Source: Mayfieldus sp963841445
GTDB lineage: Bacteria > Actinomycetota > Thermoleophilia > Solirubrobacterales > 70-9
Direction of reading: 5' to 3'
NCBI GenBank assembly: GCA_963841445.1
Contig: CAWJCP010000002.1
Location: 1,426,001 to 1,490,000, forward strand
Length of the DNA stretch: 64,000 nt
This document shows, piece after piece, positions 51,400-58,912 of the stretch. Position 1 is the stretch's first letter; every line of letters starts with the position of its first letter. The notes beneath the pieces are model-generated. The model ran no database searches, was not told the origin of the DNA, and saw only the letters and a program-made list of their open reading frames with translations. The translations under genes were made by a program, and so were the position numbers.

Positions 51400-52469
51400 G
51401 CGCCAGCGCTGCTCCCGAGGGCAGGATCGACGGCCACAGCGCGCCGCTTCTGGCCGTCAGCGATCTGGAGGTGTCCTTCGCCACCGAGGACGGGCTCTTG
51501 CGGGCCGTCGACGGCGTCAGCTTCGGGGTTCGCTCCGGCGACGTCCTGGCGATCGTCGGCGAGTCCGGCAGCGGCAAGAGCGTCACCGCCCAGACGATCA
51601 TGGGGCTGACCCGCTCCGCGAACGCACAGATCGAGGGCTCGGTCGAGTTTCGCGGCGAGGACCTGCTCAGCATCGGCGAGGCCGACCTGCAGCGCCTGCG
51701 CGGCGATGAGATCGCGATGGTCTTCCAGGACCCGATGAGCTCGCTCAACCCCGTCTATAAGGTCGGCGATCAGATCGTCGAGGCGATTCGCGCCCACCGC
51801 GACGTGCCCAAGCGGGAGGCCGACCAGCAGGCGGTCGAGCTGCTGCACTCGGTCGGGATCCCGAATCCAGAGGTCCGCGCCCAGCACTACCCGCACGAGT
51901 TCTCGGGCGGGATGCGACAGCGGGCGATGATCGCGATGGCGCTCTCTCTGGAGCCGTCGCTGTTGATCGCCGACGAGCCGAGCACCGCCCTCGACGTCAC
52001 GATTCAAGCCCAGATCCTGCGCCTGCTCGAGCAGATCAACCGCGATCGCGGCCTTGCGGTCATCATCATCACCCACGACCTCGGCGTCGTCGCCGAGGTC
52101 GCCGACCGGGTCGTCGTCATGTACGGGGGTCGGGTGGTCGAGGAGGGCAGCCTCGACGAGATCTTCTACGACCCGCAGCACCCCTACACCTGGGGCTTGC
52201 TCGGCTCCCTCACCCGGCTCGACCGTCCGCGACCGAAACGCCTGCCGCAGATCCACGGCTTGCCGCCCTCGCTGCTCAACCCACCCTCGGGCTGCCACTT
52301 CCGGCCCCGTTGCCCGCATGCGTTCGAGAAATGCACCCGGGTGCCGCATCTGGAGCCGCGGCTGAGCGAGGCACCCAACCACCTCGATCGCTGCTGGCTC
52401 TCGCCGGAGCAAAAGCGGGAGCGGCGCGAGGTCGAAGGAAGGATCGGCCTCGAGGCGCCGGCGCCATGA
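51396..52469 (+). CDS. Oligopeptide ABC transporter ATP-binding protein (DppD-like)
   Basis: A 357-residue ATPase. Walker A is GESGSGKSVT, Q-loop VFQDPMSSLNP, signature EFSGGMRQRAMIAMALS, Walker B LLIADEPSTALDV, H-loop IITHDLG. The C-terminal oligopeptide/dipeptide extension contains LPQIHGLPPSLLNPPSGCHF and cysteines CHF..RCP..C, which bind an iron-sulfur cluster in some DppD proteins. Works with the DppF-like partner. Confidence 0.95.
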   Translation: MSASAAPEGRIDGHSAPLLAVSDLEVSFATEDGLLRAVDGVSFGVRSGDVLAIVGESGSGKSVTAQTIMGLTRSANAQIEGSVEFRGEDLLSIGEADLQRLRGDEIAMVFQDPMSSLNPVYKVGDQIVEAIRAHRDVPKREADQQAVELLHSVGIPNPEVRAQHYPHEFSGGMRQRAMIAMALSLEPSLLIADEPSTALDVTIQAQILRLLEQINRDRGLAVIIITHDLGVVAEVADRVVVMYGGRVVEEGSLDEIFYDPQHPYTWGLLGSLTRLDRPRPKRLPQIHGLPPSLLNPPSGCHFRPRCPHAFEKCTRVPHLEPRLSEAPNHLDRCWLSPEQKRERREVEGRIGLEAPAP

Positions 52470-53554
52470 GCTCCGCGAACGAGACCCCGCTGCTGGAGGT
52501 GCGCCACCTCGTCAAGCACTTCCCGATCAAGTCGGGGCTGCTGATCGACCGCGAGGTTGCTCAGGTGCGCGCCGTCGACGACGTCAGCCTCACCCTCCAT
52601 GAGGGTGAGACGCTGGGGCTGGTCGGCGAGTCAGGCTGCGGCAAGTCCACCCTCTGCCGCACGATCCTGCAGCTGCTCAACCCGACCTCGGGCTCGGTGC
52701 GCTTCCAGGGCGAGGAGATCGCCGGCGCCTCGCGCCGCCACCTGCGGCCGCTGCGCCGCGAGATGCAGATGATCTTCCAGGACCCCTACGCGTCGCTGAA
52801 CCCGCGCAAGCGGGTCGGGCAGATCGTCGGTGACCCGATGCGCCTGCATGGCGTTGCCTCGGGCGACGACCTGAAGCGCGAGGTCCAGGGTCTGCTCGAG
52901 CGCGTCGGCCTCAGCCCCGAGCACTACAACCGCTTCCCGCACGAGTTCTCCGGCGGGCAGCGGCAGCGGATCGGGATCGCCCGCGCATTGGCTTTGAAGC
53001 CGAAGCTGATCGTCGCCGACGAGCCGGTCTCGGCGCTCGACGTCTCGATCCAGGCCCAGATCATCAACCTGCTCGAGGACCTTCAGGACGAGTTCGGGCT
53101 CACCTACATCTTCGTCGCCCACGACCTCGGCGTCGTCCGCCACGTCTCCGACCGGGTCTCGGTCATGTACCTAGGCAAGGTCGTCGAGTCGGCGCCCGCC
53201 GATCAGCTCTATACGGACCCGGTCCACCCCTACACGGTCGCCCTGCTCTCGGCGGTGCCGATTCCCGACCCGAAGGAGAACGCGGCTCGCGAGGCGCTCG
53301 TGATCGAGGGCGACGTGCCGAGCCCGGTGAACCCGCCGCCAGCCTGCCGCTTTCACACGCGCTGTCCCTGGGCGTCCGAGGTCTGCTCCGAAGTCGAGCC
53401 GCCGTTGATGGACTTCGGTCGCGGCCGGATAGCGGCCTGCCATCACCCCCGCAACGCGACCGGGCAGGAGGTGGCGCGTGCGAAGGTCGTGCCCGAGAGC
53501 CCGCAGAGCGCCGGCGAGGCGAAACCCGACGCCGAAGCCGCTGCGGCTGTCTGA
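52466..53554 (+). CDS. Oligopeptide ABC transporter ATP-binding protein (DppF-like)
   Basis: A 362-residue ATPase, the second of the heterodimer. Walker A GESGCGKSTLCR, Q-loop IFQDPYASLNPRKRV, signature EFSGGQRQRIGIARALAL, Walker B LIVADEPVSALDVS, H-loop VAHDLGVVRHVSD. The C-terminus has the oligopeptide domain with PPACRFHTRCPWASEVC. Start ATG 52466 overlaps the DppD stop by four bases (ATGA). An upstream in-frame extension runs antisense-like and is not natural. Last gene of the operon. Confidence 0.95.
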   Translation: MSSANETPLLEVRHLVKHFPIKSGLLIDREVAQVRAVDDVSLTLHEGETLGLVGESGCGKSTLCRTILQLLNPTSGSVRFQGEEIAGASRRHLRPLRREMQMIFQDPYASLNPRKRVGQIVGDPMRLHGVASGDDLKREVQGLLERVGLSPEHYNRFPHEFSGGQRQRIGIARALALKPKLIVADEPVSALDVSIQAQIINLLEDLQDEFGLTYIFVAHDLGVVRHVSDRVSVMYLGKVVESAPADQLYTDPVHPYTVALLSAVPIPDPKENAAREALVIEGDVPSPVNPPPACRFHTRCPWASEVCSEVEPPLMDFGRGRIAACHHPRNATGQEVARAKVVPESPQSAGEAKPDAEAAAAV

Positions 53555-53590
53555 CCAACCCGACACTGGCCTCGGGCGCCCTCGCTGCGC

Positions 53591-53905
53591 TCAGCCACCG
53601 ACGAACACTGCCGCGATGACGCCGACGAGCCCGACGATCACGCCGCCGCCGACGCGGAGCATGGTGACGCGCATGGCATCGATTTCCGCGCCAAGCTCAG
53701 TCCGCACTCCATCAAGGCCGCCCCGGAGCTCCACCCGCAGACCAGCGACGTCCGAGCGTAGCTCGCGGATGTCAGCGTCGACTCGGTCAAAGCCGGCATC
53801 GATGCGACAGGACAAGTCGTCGAGTCGCTCGTCGGTCCAGGCCGCGCGTTCCACACGTAAAGGGTAGCCCGCGACTCGAAACGAAAGTCGGCGCGAACGG
53901 GTCAA
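53591..53905 (-). CDS. Small coiled-coil protein with C-terminal membrane anchor
   Basis: A protein of about 87-104 residues. The middle is a regular heptad coiled coil (ERLDDLSCRIDAGFDRVDAD, IRELRSDVAGLRVELRGGLD), and the end is a hydrophobic anchor (VGGGVIVGLVGVIAAVFVGG). The repeating RVDADIRELRxDV pattern is common in short tail-anchored bacterial proteins of unknown function. GTG at 53854 or ATG at 53905 could start it. It faces the LigD-like gene divergently and is convergent with dppF. Confidence 0.65.
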   Translation of the reverse strand: MTRSRRLSFRVAGYPLRVERAAWTDERLDDLSCRIDAGFDRVDADIRELRSDVAGLRVELRGGLDGVRTELGAEIDAMRVTMLRVGGGVIVGLVGVIAAVFVGG

Positions 53906-53963
53906 GTCTGGGTATTTTGCTGATTTTCCGCTGATTTGCCGTGCGGTTGCCTAGGCTGAAGGG

Positions 53964-55043
53964 GTGGCCCGAAAGCTCGAGGAATACCGCTCCAAGCGCG
54001 ACTTCGGCCGCACCCGCGAGCCTCGCGGCGGTGACCAAGACGGGGGCGAACCGGCCGCCGAGGGCCGCTTCGTGGTCCACCAGCACGTTGCGACGAACCT
54101 GCACTGGGACCTGCGGCTGGAGCACGACGGGGTGCTGCTCTCCTGGGCGCTGCCCCGCGGCGTCCCGCAGCTTCCCGACCGGGCCGCCAACCGGCTCGCC
54201 GTGCACACAGAGGACCACCCGCTCGAGTACATCGACTTCCACGGCGAGATCCCTGCCGGCGAGTACGGAGCCGGTGAAATGACGATCTGGGACAGCGGCA
54301 CATACGAGGCCGAGAAGCTGCGCTCCGACGAGGTGATCGCGACCTTCGAGGGCGAGCGGCTGCGCGGGCGTTACGCGCTCTTTCAGACCGGCGGCAAGAA
54401 CTGGATGATCCACCGAATGGATCCACCGCAGGACTCCGAGCGGGCCCTGATGCCAGACGACCTGCGCCCGATGCTGGCCCGCCGCGGCTCGCTCCCCGAC
54501 GACGAGGACGGCTATGGCTATGAGATCGCCTGGGGAGGCCTGCGGACGATGCTCTGGTGCGAGCCCGGCCACATCCGCAAGTCGGAGGCGCGGGGGATCG
54601 ACGACGTCGGAGCTCTATTCCCGGAGCTGCGCCGCATCGCCCGCCGGCTCGGCTCCACCGAGGCTGTCCTCGACGGCGAGCTGGTCGTCCTCGACGGGGA
54701 CGGGCGCCCGAGCGCGAAGTCGCTGCGGGAGCGAAAGCGCGCGACGTCCGACTCGGTCGCGCGACGGCTCTCAAAGCAGAAGCCCGCGACGCTGATGCTC
54801 TTCGACCTTCCATTCTGCGACGGGCGGCTGCTGACCGGGAAGCGCTACGACGAGCGCCGGCACCGGCTTGAGGACCTCGAGCTCGACGGCGAGGCTTGGC
54901 AGACGCCCTCCTACCATCGCGGCGACGGAATGGAGCTGCTCGCCGCCGCCCGCGAGCGCGGCCTGGCCGGCCTGGTCGCGAAGCGACTCGACTCCGCATA
55001 CGCGCCCGGTCGCAGCGAAGCCTGGATCAAGGTCGAGGCGTGA
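53964..55043 (+). CDS. LigD-like protein: 3'-phosphoesterase plus degenerate ligase domain
   Basis: A 359-residue protein. Residues about 1-155 are a LigD-type 3'-phosphoesterase, which trims 3' ends in non-homologous end joining. The catalytic set appears intact: VVHQHVATNLHWDLRLEHDG (two His, Asp, Arg) and TEDHPLEYIDFHG (His, Tyr). Residues 165-359 align with the ligase nucleotidyltransferase domain, but motif I, normally E-x-K-x-DG, reads YEIAWGGLR, so the adenylated lysine is replaced by alanine. Motif IV is AGLVAKR and there is no C-terminal OB domain. It is probably a non-catalytic ligase relic, possibly structural. The stop overlaps the next gene's GTG. Confidence 0.88.
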   Translation: MARKLEEYRSKRDFGRTREPRGGDQDGGEPAAEGRFVVHQHVATNLHWDLRLEHDGVLLSWALPRGVPQLPDRAANRLAVHTEDHPLEYIDFHGEIPAGEYGAGEMTIWDSGTYEAEKLRSDEVIATFEGERLRGRYALFQTGGKNWMIHRMDPPQDSERALMPDDLRPMLARRGSLPDDEDGYGYEIAWGGLRTMLWCEPGHIRKSEARGIDDVGALFPELRRIARRLGSTEAVLDGELVVLDGDGRPSAKSLRERKRATSDSVARRLSKQKPATLMLFDLPFCDGRLLTGKRYDERRHRLEDLELDGEAWQTPSYHRGDGMELLAAARERGLAGLVAKRLDSAYAPGRSEAWIKVEA

Positions 55044-55993
55044 AGCTTCCGCTCAGGCCGCCGATCAAGCCGCAGCTGGCGCTGACCCGCAAGCAGCTGC
55101 CCGAGGGCGAGGAGTGGGCCTATGAGCCGAAGCTGGACGGCTTCCGGGCGATCGTCTTCGTCGACGGCGATGAGTCCTACATCCAATCGCGCAGCGGCAA
55201 GCCGCTCTCGCGCTACTTCCCGGAGCTCGGCTTCCCGGCCGGCCGCTACGTCCTCGACGGTGAGCTGGTGATCCGCGACGCGGACGGCAACCCGACCTTC
55301 GACTCGCTGCAGATGCGCCTGCACCCGGCCGAGTCGCGGATCAAGTTGCTCTCGGAGGAGATTCCCGCCACCTTCGTCGCCTTCGACCTGCTGGCGGACG
55401 GGAAGAAGAAGCTTTTTGACCTGCCGCTGCGCGAGCGGCGCGAACAGCTTGAGGAGCTGGCCAAGGACGGCGCGGGCATCGAGTTGACGCCGCTGACCGC
55501 CGACACGGCGCAGGCTGACGAGTGGCTGCGCAGGACCGAAGGGGTGATCGCCAAGCAGCTCGATGCCCCCTACGTGCCCGGCAAGCGCAAGGGGATGGCG
55601 AAGGTAAAGCGCGACCGCACGATCGACTGCGTGGTTCTCGGCCTGCGCCCCGGCAAGGAGGTGGGCACGGTCGGCTCGCTGATCCTCGGTCTCTACGACG
55701 GCGACGAGCTGCGCCCGGTCGGCCACATCTCCGGCTTCAGCGCCGAGCAGAAGCGCAGCCTGCGCAAGATGCTCGCGCCGCTGGAGAGCGGCGAGGTCGG
55801 CAGCGCCGAGCCGAGTCGCTGGGCCTCGGATCGCGATCTGGAGTGGATCGCGCTGCGGCCCGAGCTCGTGATCGAGGTCGGCTACGACCACGCGGCAGCG
55901 GGCCGGATCCGCCACGGAACGCGCTTTCTGCGCTTCCGCGACGACAAGGAGCCGCGCGAGTGCCGCTTCGAGGACCTCGACGAGGGGAAATGA
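55040..55993 (+). CDS. ATP-dependent DNA ligase (LigC/LigD-ligase type)
   Basis: A 317-residue ligase with nucleotidyltransferase and OB domains. Motif I is YEPKLDGFRA (catalytic lysine present), followed by YIQSRSGKPLSRYFPEL, motif III VAFDLLADG, motif IV TEGVIAKQLDAPY and motif V GMAKVKRDRTIDCVV. The OB part contains LGLYDGDELRPVGHISGFS and RFLRFRDDKEPRECRFEDL. It seals DNA nicks using ATP. GTG 55040 overlaps the TGA of the LigD-like gene, so the two proteins are made together and may act as one repair complex. No Ku or polymerase domain gene is seen in the window. Confidence 0.92.
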   Translation: MKLPLRPPIKPQLALTRKQLPEGEEWAYEPKLDGFRAIVFVDGDESYIQSRSGKPLSRYFPELGFPAGRYVLDGELVIRDADGNPTFDSLQMRLHPAESRIKLLSEEIPATFVAFDLLADGKKKLFDLPLRERREQLEELAKDGAGIELTPLTADTAQADEWLRRTEGVIAKQLDAPYVPGKRKGMAKVKRDRTIDCVVLGLRPGKEVGTVGSLILGLYDGDELRPVGHISGFSAEQKRSLRKMLAPLESGEVGSAEPSRWASDRDLEWIALRPELVIEVGYDHAAAGRIRHGTRFLRFRDDKEPRECRFEDLDEGK

Positions 55994-56010
55994 GAACCGA
56001 AGGAGGAACG

Positions 56011-56370
56011 ATGATCAACAAGCTCGATTTCGTCGGAATCCCGTCCCAGGACTCCGAGCGTTCACGTCGCTTCTACGTCGAGACCTTGGGGCTACGGCCG
56101 GACGAGCATGGAAAATTCGAGGTCTGGGCAGGCGACACCTGCTTCGGCATCTGGGAGCCGGAGCGGATGGGAATGGACTTCGCGCCGCAGAAGAACGCTC
56201 ATCCGGCCCTGCACGTCGACGATGTCGCGGCGGCGCGGAAGGAGCTCGAGGCCAACGGCGTCGAGTTCGCCGGCGAGATCTTCGACACCGGTGTCTGCCA
56301 CATGGCGTTTTTCACCGACCCCGACGGCAACGACTTGATGCTGCATCATCGATACGCCTCGCAGAGCTGA
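56011..56370 (+). CDS. VOC/glyoxalase-fold protein
   Basis: A 119-residue single-domain protein. The paired beta-alpha-beta modules are NKLDFVGIPSQDSERSRRFY, VETLGLRP and HPALHVDDVAAARKELEANG with GVCHMAFFTDPDGNDLMLHH. Metal-site residues in this family are usually His/Glu at strand starts; the HPALHV His and the DLMLHH region are candidates. It may be a glyoxalase, dioxygenase or resistance protein. It follows the ligase by 17 bases with AGGAGG, so it is likely in the same operon. Confidence 0.85.
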   Translation: MINKLDFVGIPSQDSERSRRFYVETLGLRPDEHGKFEVWAGDTCFGIWEPERMGMDFAPQKNAHPALHVDDVAAARKELEANGVEFAGEIFDTGVCHMAFFTDPDGNDLMLHHRYASQS

Positions 56371-56375
56371 GGCGG

Positions 56376-57410
56376 CTAGAACAGGGACTCTTGGAGGCTC
56401 TCGGCCGCGGGTCCTGTCACGGAGTCCGCGCTCGCGGCCTCCGCACCACCCGCGGGTCGGCGTCTCCGGTTTCGGCCCCACCCCTTCACCAGCGAGCCGA
56501 GTCGCTTGCGCTCTTCGGAGGGGAGATAGGCGCCGCGCGCGTAGAGCCGCTCGTAGCGTGGGATCAGGTCGGGGCGCTTCTCCGCCAGCCAGCCGAAGAA
56601 GACGGCGCGCACCTCGCCGCGCAGGTGCAAACCCGTCGAGGCGACGAAGGTGGCGCCCGCCTCGCGCGCCAATCCGACCAGCTCATCGACCTGCGCGGGA
56701 TCGTCGTTTATGCCCGGCATCAGCGGCATCACCAGGACGCCGGAATCGATTCCCCTGCGGTTCAGCTCGGCGACCGCCTCGAGCCGGGCGCGCGGGTGCG
56801 GGGTGTGCGGCTCTGTCGCCCGCCAGGCCTTCTCGTCGAGGGTCGGCACCGAGAGGTTCACGGTCGCCCCGGCGCCGGCGGCCATCTCGATGTAACGGTC
56901 GATGTCGCGCAGGACCAGCGGCGATTTGGTCAGCACCGAGACCGGCGTCCTTGCCTCGTGCAGGGCATCGAGCACCGGCGGCATCAGCTCGTAGCGGCCC
57001 TCCACCCACTGGTAGGGGTCGGTGTTGGTCCCGATCGCGACCAGCTCCCGTTGCCAGGACGGCCGGCGAAGCTCGGCGCGCAGCACCTCGGGCAGGTTGA
57101 CCTTGACGACGATCTCGCGCTCGAAGTCGCGGCCTGCATCGAGGTCCAGATAACGGTGCGTGTCGCGGGCGAAGCAGTAGCTACAGGCATGACTGCAACC
57201 TCGAAACAGATTGATCGTCCAGTTGAATCCGAAGCGGCCGCTGGGGACGTGGTTCAGCGCCGACTTGGCGCGCACCTCGTGGAATCGAATCCCGAGGGCC
57301 TCGGGAGCGTCGAAAGTGCGAACCGCGTCGACGGCGAGGCCGGGCAGCGGCCGCTCCATCCCTTCGCCCACCCTCTGCTCGTCCCAGCGCACGAACATAT
57401 GTTCGCACAC
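56376..57410 (-). CDS. Radical SAM protein, Rv2578c family
   Basis: A 344-residue iron-sulfur enzyme that uses S-adenosylmethionine radicals. The cluster motif is RGCSHACSYCFARDTHRYLD (CxxxCxxC). Other landmarks: INLFRGC, VKVNLPEVLRAELRRPSWQR, IGTNTDPYQWVEGRYELMPP, VLTKSPLVLRDIDRY and VMPLMPGINDDPAQVDELV. These fit the spore-photoproduct-lyase-like actinobacterial Rv2578c group of unknown substrate. The last about 15 residues (ADSVTGPAAESLQESLF) are encoded by a dispersed repeat (family B) that runs into the gene's 3' end. Start ATG 57410. Confidence 0.9.
   Translation of the reverse strand: MCEHMFVRWDEQRVGEGMERPLPGLAVDAVRTFDAPEALGIRFHEVRAKSALNHVPSGRFGFNWTINLFRGCSHACSYCFARDTHRYLDLDAGRDFEREIVVKVNLPEVLRAELRRPSWQRELVAIGTNTDPYQWVEGRYELMPPVLDALHEARTPVSVLTKSPLVLRDIDRYIEMAAGAGATVNLSVPTLDEKAWRATEPHTPHPRARLEAVAELNRRGIDSGVLVMPLMPGINDDPAQVDELVGLAREAGATFVASTGLHLRGEVRAVFFGWLAEKRPDLIPRYERLYARGAYLPSEERKRLGSLVKGWGRNRRRRPAGGAEAASADSVTGPAAESLQESLF
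56400..56455. repeat. Dispersed repeat family B, third copy inside the radical SAM 3' end
   Basis: CTCGGCCGCGGGTCCTGTCA followed by CGG (56400-56422), and CCGCACCACCCGCGG at 56441-56455. Both arms match the element at 5981-6103 about 50 kb away. Here the arms are closer together, and the copy supplies the C-terminal codons of the radical SAM gene. Confidence 0.75.
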
Positions 57411-57426
57411 GGAGCCGACATGCCGG

Positions 57427-57906
57427 TTAGGTCCGGCGGTCCTCCTTCAGGAACTCCTCGAGGTTGGCGCGCGCGCGCTTTCGCACCGCGCCGCCGAGCG
57501 GCGGGAAAACGGTGATCGCCCAGCCCATCGGCCCGAGCGCCTGGCGCGCCCAGCGGCCGAACGAGAAGTCGTCGACATGATGGGAGATCAACCCGTCCTC
57601 GAAGACGAAGCTGGCCCGGATGTCATTTAGGACCGGGCGCCCGGTCTGCACGAAGGTGTAGCGGGCGACCCAGTGGGCCGAGCCCGTGGCGCCGACCGCC
57701 TCGTGCTCGCGCAGCTCGACGTCGAGGTCCTCGGCGCGCGAGGTCAGCATCCGCCACATCCCTCCCACCTCGTCGCCCACCAGGTCGCCGAAGGCCGGGT
57801 CGTGGAACTTCGCGTCGGGCGTGTAACAGGTCGCCATCAGGTCGCCGTCGTGGCGATCGAAGGCCTCATAGAAGCGCCGAATCAGCTCCTTGTTGGCCTC
57901 CGCCAC
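57427..57906 (-). CDS. SnoaL/NTF2-like protein
   Basis: A 159-residue cone-fold protein: VAEANKELIRRFYEAFDRHD then MATCYTPDAKFHDPAFGDLV, GGMWRMLTSRAEDLDVELRE, and ARYTFVQTGRPVLNDIRASF. The fold is clear, the activity not. A C-terminal hydrophobic and basic tail (MGWAITVFPPLGGAVRKRAR) is an addition and may bind membrane or partner. The frame is open further upstream, but GTG 57906, just inside the preceding gene's end region, begins the domain. Probably co-transcribed with the YtoQ-like gene. Confidence 0.78.
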   Translation of the reverse strand: MAEANKELIRRFYEAFDRHDGDLMATCYTPDAKFHDPAFGDLVGDEVGGMWRMLTSRAEDLDVELREHEAVGATGSAHWVARYTFVQTGRPVLNDIRASFVFEDGLISHHVDDFSFGRWARQALGPMGWAITVFPPLGGAVRKRARANLEEFLKEDRRT

Positions 57907-57914
57907 AGGTATCC

Positions 57915-58379
57915 CTACGCTGGCAGCTTGCCGTCGATCACGTAGCGCAGGACGTCGACGACCTGCTCGGAGCTTCGTGCGGTCGCAAGCGCCCCGCGGT
58001 CGACCTCCTTGAGAGCGTGATCGAGCTCGCCGTCGTGCAGGGTGACGACCGGCTTGCCGAGCGCGGACGCGAAGCCGGCGTCGAAGGCGGCGTTCCACTG
58101 CCGGTACTTGTCTCCGAAGCGCACCACGACGACGTCGGCGCCGCGGATCAGCGTCTGGGTCCGGATCGCGTTCACCCCGGCGCCCATGTGGTCGCGCCAG
58201 AACGGCTCCGACTCCTCGCCGAGCGTGCCGGTGCCCGCGTCGTCAGAGGCGCCGTGATCGGTGACCGGGGCGCTCAGCTCGATCGGGAGGCCGGCCTTCT
58301 CGATCCCGTCGGCGATCTGCGCCCGCCAGTCGGAGTGGATCTCACCGGATAGATAGACACGCCAGGAGCCGTCGATCAC
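57915..58379 (-). CDS. YtoQ-family nucleoside 2-deoxyribosyltransferase-like protein
   Basis: A 154-residue protein. WRVYLSGEIHSDWRAQIADG is the family start, followed by SAPVTDHGASDDAGTGTLGE, RTQTLIRGADVVVVRFGDKY and RQWNAAFDAGFASALGKPVV, the nucleoside 2-deoxyribosyltransferase-like fold with its DxA-type site. The YtoQ group is of unknown substrate; it may act on nucleosides or sugars. It is upstream of the NTF2-like gene with an eight-base gap. Confidence 0.88.
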   Translation of the reverse strand: MIDGSWRVYLSGEIHSDWRAQIADGIEKAGLPIELSAPVTDHGASDDAGTGTLGEESEPFWRDHMGAGVNAIRTQTLIRGADVVVVRFGDKYRQWNAAFDAGFASALGKPVVTLHDGELDHALKEVDRGALATARSSEQVVDVLRYVIDGKLPA

Positions 58380-58425
58380 CAGCCCAGCCTAACGGCCGGG
58401 CGTGGTCAGACGAATGGGCGCGAGC

Positions 58426-58656
58426 TCAGGCGGCGCGCTCGTCGGAGCGCGCATCCTTCTGCTCCTGCGCGGCGCCGCCCTCGGGCTGCGACGCGTCGCT
58501 GCGACCCGGCCGGGGAACTTCCGGAGTCTCCTGCACGGCACGGGTCGCGTAGCAGTTTCGGCAGCGCTCGAAGTAGCCGGCGCGCGGGCCGATCGCGGTT
58601 CTCCAGTCGTGACCGGAGAACATGCATCGAATCCGTTCTGTGAATGGCGCGTTCAC
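58426..58656 (-). CDS. Small cysteine-containing protein
   Basis: A 76-residue protein from GTG 58656. RCMFSGHDWRTAIGPRAGYF, ERCRNCYATRAVQET carries C..GHDW...C..C, a compact zinc-ribbon-like arrangement seen in short actinobacterial proteins. The C-terminal third is charged and low complexity. A longer frame to 58761 has no similarity. Function unknown. Confidence 0.55.
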   Translation of the reverse strand: MNAPFTERIRCMFSGHDWRTAIGPRAGYFERCRNCYATRAVQETPEVPRPGRSDASQPEGGAAQEQKDARSDERAA

Positions 58657-58859
58657 GCGGTGAAACCCTCTGCCCTCACTTCGACACGCGGCGCCGTTCC
58701 CTTTAGCAACCCCGCCATCGAGTGTCCTCCGCCTCGGACGCATCGACGTCGATATCGGCACCCTCGGCAGGAGAAGCGTGCATCTCGCGGAGCAATTCGG
58801 CCAGCCAACCGCCGGACCGCTGCGGTCTTGTGCCTACGTCGGAACCGGCTCAATCAAGC

Positions 58860-58890
58860 GGAGCGGGTGGGGTTGGAACCCACGAAGCAC
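58860..58890 (-). other. tRNA 3'-end fragment, possible attachment-site remnant
   Basis: On the minus strand GTGGG-TTCCAAC-CCCAC is a perfect T arm, followed by CCGCTCC, a 3' acceptor strand. The matching 5' acceptor GGAGCGG, D arm and anticodon arm are absent; the 3' end of the TetR gene lies there instead. The 3' end of a tRNA standing alone is what integration or excision of a mobile element leaves behind. The plus-strand frame across it (VGLEPTK..) is an antisense artefact. Confidence 0.5.
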
Positions 58891-58912
58891 GCTGCCGAGG
58901 CGGCCGCGAGTG

